Assembly: GCF_026151205.1 (NCBI RefSeq)
Contig: NC_087073.1
Location: 14,961,837-15,025,836, forward strand
Source of the DNA: Bolinopsis microptera
Lineage: Eukaryota; Ctenophora; Tentaculata; Lobata; Bolinopsidae
Length of the DNA stretch: 64,000 bases
Direction of reading: 5' to 3'
Shown in pieces: positions 57,672 through 64,000 of the stretch. The position numbers were made by a program, and so were the translations under genes. Each line of letters starts with the position of its first letter. Within the stretch, counting starts at the first letter, position 1. Below the pieces are notes generated by a model. It was given only the letters and a program-made list of their open reading frames with translations. It was not told the DNA's origin and did not search any database.

Positions 57672-58031
57672 GCTGAAAAGAAGACAAGATTCTATTCTCA
57701 TTTATTGATTATTATATTTATTGAAATAAACATATAATATCCATTACTCCAGGAGTGATGACAGGATATATAAAAATTTAAAAAAAGTTTTTTTACAGTT
57801 TCTTGTTTCACACCTGTCTAAGGTTAAGATGCACAACTTCTCAAGTTTAAGTGTCTTTTAGCGCTGAGCGTAAGGGTTGAATCTAATTTTTATTTTAACT
57901 TTTTGGTGCTGTATATAAATAACATTAATTAATTATCGTTATTATTGAAAGTGTGAGAGGAATTTTGTTATCTTTAATTACTTTGAATGGTGTTTGTGTT
58001 AAATAAATACTGAGAATGTCCCTTAGCAGCA

Positions 58032-61011
58032 ATGAAAAGAAAACGACCATACAACAATCATGCTCAGCAACAGCGCGATGTTCAACATATTCCTCACAAC
58101 AATCCAAATGGGCAACAAGACCGCTACAATACACCTGGACCAAGCATTGGCTCCTCATCGTGAGTTCTCATGTTAAATTATATAATTGTTATACCTTGAA
58201 AATATAACCTTTGATTCCTTGGTATGATAATAAAGTGATTTAAACTACATTGTAGGAGCACACACTAACATTCATTTAATTAAGAATTTTGATTTGATCA
58301 TATTGCTTGAATTTCAGCGGATTTATACCTCTCAGCAATGGACATCGTGCACCACAATCGCATCCTCCAAGTCATGACTCAAGGATGTAAGTATCCATAT
58401 AAATAAATGTACTGTCAGGGTACATCTTTGCCAAACCAATTTTCTTAATGAGCTGCCTAATTTTATCCTTCAAAATAACCATAACATGATTGACAAGAAT
58501 GTCATTTACAATCATTTACAATCATTTACAATCATTTACAATCATTTACAATCATTAACATGTGAATTAATTCAGGAAAACTCCACGCAGAACTAACCAA
58601 CCACCCTCGCGATCGCCCTACAACAACAATAAATCTAACCACCATCACAAGTCAAAAAAACAGGTTGATAAGCCAGCTGCTGTTATAAACTCCTCAGCAC
58701 CTCTTAAAAATTCGAAAGGAGCTCCTCCTGTTCAAGTTACCAATACTACGCGGAAAAGCATTATTGATAAGAAGGATGATATTGATAAGATAGACATAAT
58801 TGATAAGAAAAGAAGTGTTGAAAAGACTGACAGTAATGAGGACAAGGATATCATTGTCTTAGATGAACTGTCCTCTACCTCTCCGGATCATGATAAATCA
58901 TGGTCAAAAAGAAGGAAAGTTATATCCATTGCGAGTGATGATGAAGAAAAAACTGATGGTGTTGAGGATCAGGCTTCTAGTTCAAATCAGCATTCTTCCG
59001 GGCCCAGTAAAGATAGTGAAAATGTTCTTCCACATAAATATATCAATCATGTAAGTATTGTTGCATTTTCAGTCACCTTTTTATTTGGGTATTTGCTAGG
59101 ACTTAAATAAACTGTAAAGAAGCCATCTAAACATGTGAATGATGGATTTAGGAACTGATTCATGATGTGGTTTATTTCTGCAGTTGACATCTGCCCTGCG
59201 AAAGTATCATACGAACCAAATGCAAGATAAAGCATTTTTGGACAGGAAACTCTTTCTTCGAGATGGAATTCAACGAATTGTTGGCCAAAATTTTGGAGGT
59301 AAACTTTGTGTGGCAGCTGCTTGTTTCATTACTTTCTTTGACTCATGATCATGTATCATTTTACTTTTGGGGTTGTTATCTGCAGCTGCTTATTTGTTAG
59401 CCTTTTCTTTACTTAATAATAATATCTGAATTTCATAAATTTTAGAGGGAGTACTTCACTTGACTGGTTCGTCCATGTCTGGTTTTGGAACAATGAAATC
59501 TGATGCAGACTTTGCATTGGTATTTGACCCACAACTCAACACAATATCCAAGAAAAAGTCTCGTAATGTCATTACACGTCTTGCATCATGTCTAAGACGG
59601 CAAGGTTAGTCTAACTATTACAAAATTGGGTCACATAATATGTTTATTGAGATATGTATAAATGCATATTGCATGTAATATTTTTTTTTGTAACGATTGT
59701 TATAGTTTGGTCTTTTTGGGAGAAGTGTTGGATTACTTTCGACGAATGTCCCCCGTAATACGAATTACACAATATTCCACACTGCAAGTACAATGCTGAA
59801 AATCATTTGAACCAATATACACATAATTTCAGCATTTTGCGCAAACGTTGAGATGATATTTGCAAAGGTTCCTATCATCAAGTTTTTCGACAAAATCAGT
59901 AGCTGTGATGTAGACATTAATATCAACAACATAGTTGGTATCAAGAATTCTTTTCTACTGCGGTCTATTTCATTAGGTAAAGAGAGTTGAATTTAAAATT
60001 TGCAATATTCTTTGAATTAAAATTACTGCAAAATTATTATCATATTTCATCAATTATATGTTTGTTAAAACTGATTCTTACTCAACCCCTGTCCCAGCTG
60101 ATGACCGTATTCCACCACTTGTGATAGCCCTAAAAGCCTGGGCCAAGTCACATGACATCAACTCTGCCTTCATGGGCTCTCTCTCCTCCTACCTCTTAGT
60201 CACAATGATGATCTACTTTCTACAGAATGGTGTCTCCCCTCCCATGTTACCGCCACTGAAACAATATGTAGACAGTCTACAGTCTGTTAATGTCAACACT
60301 CAACTTCAGCAGTTTGTGCCAAAAACTTTCCTAAAGTTCGAAGTGCGTAACAAGGAAGAAATTGGCGAGATCTTTGTGAAGTTTTTCAGGTTTTGGGTGA
60401 AAAAGTTTAGACAGAACAAGGTGTTTTCAGTGTACACAGCACAGGAAAAGATAAGAACGTACAATACTCCTTACTTGGATACCAGTGCTTATGTGCTCGT
60501 ATTAGAAGGTAGGTCAAGAGTCAATAACCAATTAAGTTTTTAAATTTTGTATTCCGTTTAGTTTATAGTTCCGATTTTCCGATTAGATGAGTTTGATGAG
60601 ATTCCAAATATTTCATTGTAAGTTGCAAACTAAGCTGACTTATTACTTCACCTGCAGAACCGTTCCAGAAGGACAACATTGCTAGAGCAGTTCGACCTCA
60701 GCAGTTGGGCGAAGTCAAGGATAAGTTTCAACAGGTATTTAGCATTTATAGATAAGGCCTTCGGATACTAGTGTTTTGATAAAGTGTCATTAACGTTGTG
60801 TCATAAAGTTCTTAATCGGGATCGAGATCATTTATATTTTAGTATTAAATTGTCCCATAAGTTACATATTTATACGCAGGCTTTAATCACAGTGCCTATT
60901 CATTGATCTATACCTTCCCTCCGTACTTCAGTATAATCATATTTGCTTCAGGCATGCGACCAGTTTAAAGATATTGCTAGGTTTGATGAGTTGTTTGGTG
61001 AACTGACTTAG
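58032..61011 (+). CDS. TENT2: GLD-2-type cytoplasmic poly(A) polymerase / terminal nucleotidyltransferase (9 exons, 545 aa)
   Basis: Exons: 58032-58159, 58318-58386, 58576-59050, 59184-59298, 59446-59604, 59833-59976, 60098-60508, 60658-60734, 60952-61011 (1638 nt, phases consistent). GLD-2 enzymes lengthen poly(A) tails of selected mRNAs (or add single nucleotides to small RNAs) with RNA-binding partners. The first about 220 residues are low-complexity, Asn/His/Lys-rich and acidic, with repeated 'IIDKK/DDIDK' units. The catalytic core follows: GSSMSGFGTMKSDADFAL with Asp282 and Asp284, the third Asp (D343) in CDVDININNIVGIKN, then the PAP-associated domain (IALKAWAKSHDIN, GSLSSYLLVTMMIYFLQ) and the nucleotide-contact EEPFQKDNIARAV region. 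No RNA-recognition domain is seen, as usual for GLD-2. AATAAA-like signals lie at about 61062 and 61198. Confidence 0.9.
58500..58560 (+). repeat. 10-bp minisatellite next to the GLD-2 exon-3 acceptor
   Basis: Six units of ATCATTTACA end 15 nt before the exon 3 acceptor (exon starts 58576). No AG dinucleotide occurs in the unit, so it adds length but no competing acceptor. Confidence 0.9.
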
Positions 61012-61784
61012 TCGTTGGAATATTCACATTGTTACCTTCAAGAGGTAATCAATTCTACAGAAATAAAGAAAGCATGAAGTAGCTCCGGAGTGTCGACTTC
61101 TACTGAGATTTAAAAGATACAAGGTTCAGACCAAGAATCTAAAGAATTTTTTTATGACGACAGGTTATTTACAGCTACTAAATTTCAGCCAGTCGAAATA
61201 AAGCAGGGCCCTTTATTGTCTGGTTCGGGGATTTTTAACGTTCTGTTTTTTAATTCTATGACAGAAATCATGAGAACGGGTTTATAAACACTACTGTGCT
61301 TATTTATTATGTTTATAGATGAAACGAGATATATTAACTTATATATTTTCATCGATCTTTATTATGGCCTATTTTTATTTATTTTAGGTACCGTATAGTT
61401 TAATTCAGTGATATTTTTCATTGTATCGTGATCTATGGGCTACAGTTAATTTATTGTAATGATTTCAACCGTTCCACGTTATCGATTAACGAGGCCAGGG
61501 CTGCAACAAACCATTTTGACCAACAAATGTTTTTGCCCTGTTAACGTTTCCTTTCTCTTCAAATATTTGGAATTTTATACATGTTATGACCCAGAAAGTA
61601 TAAACTTTTCATCTAATATTGAACTTTCATTCCAATAAACTGTACTTTGCTCTCGTCAAATTGAACACTAAATCCGATATTAATGTTTCACAATTCCCAG
61701 TTTTACAATCACCTCAAAACTCACCACACGCTCCTCAAGAACTAGCACGCTGATGTGAAGCAGCGCCCCACACCTAGCAGCGAT
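61012..61784. other. GLD-2 3' flank and DPP 5' flank
   Basis: About 770 bp between two plus-strand genes. Polyadenylation-like AATAAA motifs occur near 61062, 61198 and 61636. No further coding exon for the downstream peptidase could be supported. Confidence 0.4.
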
Positions 61785-63908
61785 ATGACGCCCAAACAAA
61801 GCATGTGGGGAGAGACCAGTGTGTTCGTGACTAAGTCGTTCAGACTCAACAAGGTCCTCTCACATCGGGTACCCAGCCGGATTACTTTTACTGAGGATGA
61901 TAAGAAGATGTACTTCCTGGCGGGGAGTGGCAGGTCTTGTCTCTACAGTGTCGACTTTGAACAAGGTTTCAGTTTATATCATGTGGCATTTTTTGTGATG
62001 ATATCAAATTCTATGTTTGCCGGTTCAGTGTCAAATTTAAATAGCTGCAAGTTTTCTTTAACTCATTGTTTTTCAGAGGTGGAAGATATTGACAAACCTC
62101 TTGAACCGACACAGTTCTTTGATAACGCCTACGTTCCAATAAGCCGCGAAGAGGAGGTTAGTTTAAAACTTGCTCCTAATTTCAGTTGAATAAGCTAATC
62201 AACAAGTCAGTTAATGAGTTAACTTAGATTCCCAAACTTACTGAGAATACATAAAACTATTAAACAATGGCCTTGTTCAGCTATTACGAGAAAGACAGAG
62301 AATCTGTAAGAATGGTATTACCACGTTTGAGTACTGTAACAAAACTCTTCTAGTCCCCCTGGGATGTAACCTCTTCTACCACGACATGACCATTGCAGAG
62401 GTAAACATTAAAAACACTAAATTAAGACCAGATTATTTAAATTTAAGTCACAGTGCATACTTCTTTCTCTACATGAGGTTACAGCATATCAGAATCACGT
62501 GACATCACGTGACAAGTGTATCCTATTTATAACCACTCCAGAATCAGCCAAGTCTAATAAAAGAGAGCGAGCAGAACATGTACTACGACACCAAGCTGTG
62601 TCCTACAGACCCGCGACTCATCAGCTTCATCAGAAACAACGACATCTACATCACCTCCAGTCTTCTCCAGGAGTACACTGCTATCAGGCTCACTGAGTCT
62701 AGTAATCCTTCAGGTTAGACACAACAGCTACCATACTCATCGTTGCAAATATATAATAATAAAATGGGTGACACAAAATTTCAGACAAATTATAGACAAA
62801 TCTTCTGAAACAAAATTAAATCTTAAAAACAAAAAATTCGAGAAAGCAATCCCCTGTTCTCATTTCTCAACAATTGTACCCGAAAGCGCTCCAATGCACG
62901 TCACAACGGCTATAAACCACATGGCACATCATCAGCTGAAATGTTCTCCACCGTTTGTACATTAAATTTAAATTTAGTAATGAAACCTCGCTCTATGAAG
63001 ATAGACGGGCATCTACCCTTATAGTAACCGCTCAAAGTGACAGTAACAACAGGATTTGAAACGAATCCACATCCCTCATAGCTGATAAGTTTATACGATT
63101 TTCCGAAACTATACCAAGCGTGCTTCCCAGTCTGGTCGTATCTTGCAACTCCAGAGCATGTCAAAGCACAGGGTTCGGGATGGGTTGCTCCGTCGGGGCT
63201 GCTCAAGATCTTCAACTCACTCGCGAGAGTGGGGTTCATTAGCAACATCACAGTTAGCATATAGCCGAGACGTTTCATCTTGGGCAGAGTTTGAACGATT
63301 GCAATATTTTGTAAAGCTAATAAAGTGACTTTCGAAGGATTATATAATGCCCGGGATTTTATGTTTGCAACAACCATATGTCACTCTAACTTTGTCACAG
63401 ATAGTTAGAGTGACATATGGTTATTTATTGTCAAGAATACATGGGAATAAATGTGATTAAAAGAAGGCGAAAATGAATTTTCACTTTTTAAAGTTGTTAG
63501 GTAGAAGGTGTAATATTTGACTTGCCATTTACAAAGATGCTGAAAATCGATCCTCCAATATTTAATCAATTATAAATATATTGATCAATTATAAATTTTC
63601 ATGATGTGTGAAATACATTCGATACGTATACAGTGAAACAAAACAAAAATGTGCAATAAAGTATAGTTAGGATAGCAATAGCTAAACCTCAAAATTAAAA
63701 ATACATTATTTCTTGGTTACTAAGTTGATAACTAAGTTGATTACTGAGTTGATAACTAAGTTGATTACTAAGTTGGTTACTAAGTTGAAAACTAAGTTGA
63801 TTAGTAACTTAATTTACTAACCGTTCAGAGCTGTATAATGGAGTACCGTCCTTTGTGGTCCAGGAAGAGTTTGACAGATACACTGGATACTACTGGAGAC
63901 CTATACAG
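61785..63908 (+). CDS. dipeptidyl peptidase 8/9-like, N-terminal part (5 exons, continues past window)
   Basis: Exons: 61785-61965, 62077-62156, 62281-62400, 62575-62713, 63829-63908; the last donor is at 63909, so the gene runs off the right edge. DPP8 and DPP9 are cytosolic serine peptidases that remove Xaa-Pro dipeptides. Only the beta-propeller start is present here; the catalytic alpha/beta-hydrolase domain lies beyond the window. Family markers in order: KKMYFLAGSGRSCLYSV, LLRERQRICKNGITTFEY, LCPTDPRLISFIRNNDIYIT, VVQEEFDRYTGYYWRPIQ. The last is nearly diagnostic of the DPP8/9 subfamily. The ATG at 61785 gives a shorter N terminus than the human enzymes, so a small upstream exon may be missing. 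The exon 4 acceptor has a purine-rich lead and is the weakest in the model. Intron 4 holds an opposite-strand gene copy. Confidence 0.88.
62867..63278 (-). pseudogene. small secreted cysteine-rich protein, copy D, frameshifted, nested in DPP intron 4
   Basis: The ATG at 63278 opens a signal peptide (MKRLGYMLTVMLLMNPTLAS) and a mature part parallel to copy A: ELKILSSPDG, CALTCSGV, YEGCGFVSNPVVTVTLSG. The frame meets TAG at 62910-62912, but the next frame carries on with the expected ending (CDVHWSAFGYNC, stop at 62867-62869). A single-base indel near 62912-62920 therefore separates the two, by mutation or sequencing error. The deduced ending is nearly identical to copy A although the rest is only moderately similar. 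Confidence 0.6.
63372..63422. repeat. perfect 20-bp hairpin upstream of copy D
   Basis: AACCATATGTCACTCTAACT (63372-63391) pairs exactly with 63403-63422 across an 11-nt loop. It is about 95 bp upstream of the copy D start codon. Confidence 0.85.
63711..63815 (+). repeat. 12-bp minisatellite before the DPP exon-5 acceptor
   Basis: Eight or so diverged units of ACTAAGTTGATT/ACTAAGTTGGTT end about 15 nt before the exon 5 acceptor at 63828. Each unit contains an AG in AAGTTG, but without a pyrimidine tract. Confidence 0.85.
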
Positions 63909-64000
63909 GTAGTTTAGAATCATCATTGTAATTCAAATTGTAATCAAGGCGCCGAAGATAGAGCGCTTTTTGTTGTTTGTTTCCGCCTGTTTGACCTCTA

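Overview
This 64-kb window is animal nuclear DNA: AT-rich, intron-rich and repeat-rich, with GT-AG introns and typically metazoan genes (EEA1, REV7/MAD2L2, ORC2, GLD-2, DPP8/9, LDHD). The mixture of YqaJ-domain genes, GCC-type cysteine repeats and abundant hAT- and LINE-like debris suggests a cnidarian or similar invertebrate. That placement is inference; nothing in the window fixes the species. Every multi-exon model below was built by hand from splice consensus plus frame continuity, and the exon phases add up.

Layout. 1-2.7 kb: a large palindrome and LINE debris. 2.7-11.0 kb: LDHD (-, 8 exons), whose 4.8-kb last intron holds a second, larger palindrome. 11.4-11.9 kb: single-exon MAD2L2/REV7 (-). 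12.1-12.7 kb: a hAT-type MITE with a perfect 8-bp target duplication. 12.8-17.9 kb: a small secreted cysteine-rich gene and a mosaic of direct and inverted duplications of it and of its neighbours. 18-23.6 kb: gene-poor repeats with two retroelement ORF remnants. 23.6-34.7 kb: EEA1 (-, 20 exons, C2H2 finger, coiled coil and FYVE finger), with a secreted repeat-protein gene nested in intron 2 on the opposite strand. 35.2-39.1 kb: a 741-residue protein with two YqaJ nuclease-like domains (-, 7 exons), the second lacking its catalytic residues. 39.5-40.7 kb: ORC2 (-). 41.3-53.3 kb: an acyl-CoA oxidase (-, 14 exons), whose introns contain a beta-1,3-glycosyltransferase gene (+) and two copies of a 1.06-kb transposon, one carrying a LINE insertion. 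53.4-58.0 kb: repeats. 58.0-61.0 kb: a GLD-2-type poly(A) polymerase (+, 9 exons). 61.8-63.9 kb: the N-terminal part of a DPP8/9-like serine peptidase (+), running off the window end, with a frameshifted copy of the secreted gene in an intron.

The genes are mostly unrelated housekeeping functions (D-lactate oxidation, translesion synthesis and mitotic control, endosome fusion, replication origin recognition, fatty-acid oxidation, mRNA tailing, peptide processing), so no pathway joins them. Two themes stand out. Introns repeatedly host complete opposite-strand genes. Small tandem repeats sit directly on 3' splice sites and in two genes have duplicated the acceptor together with the start of the exon; the most extreme case is about ten extra copies of the acceptor in front of the exon that completes the FYVE finger of EEA1.
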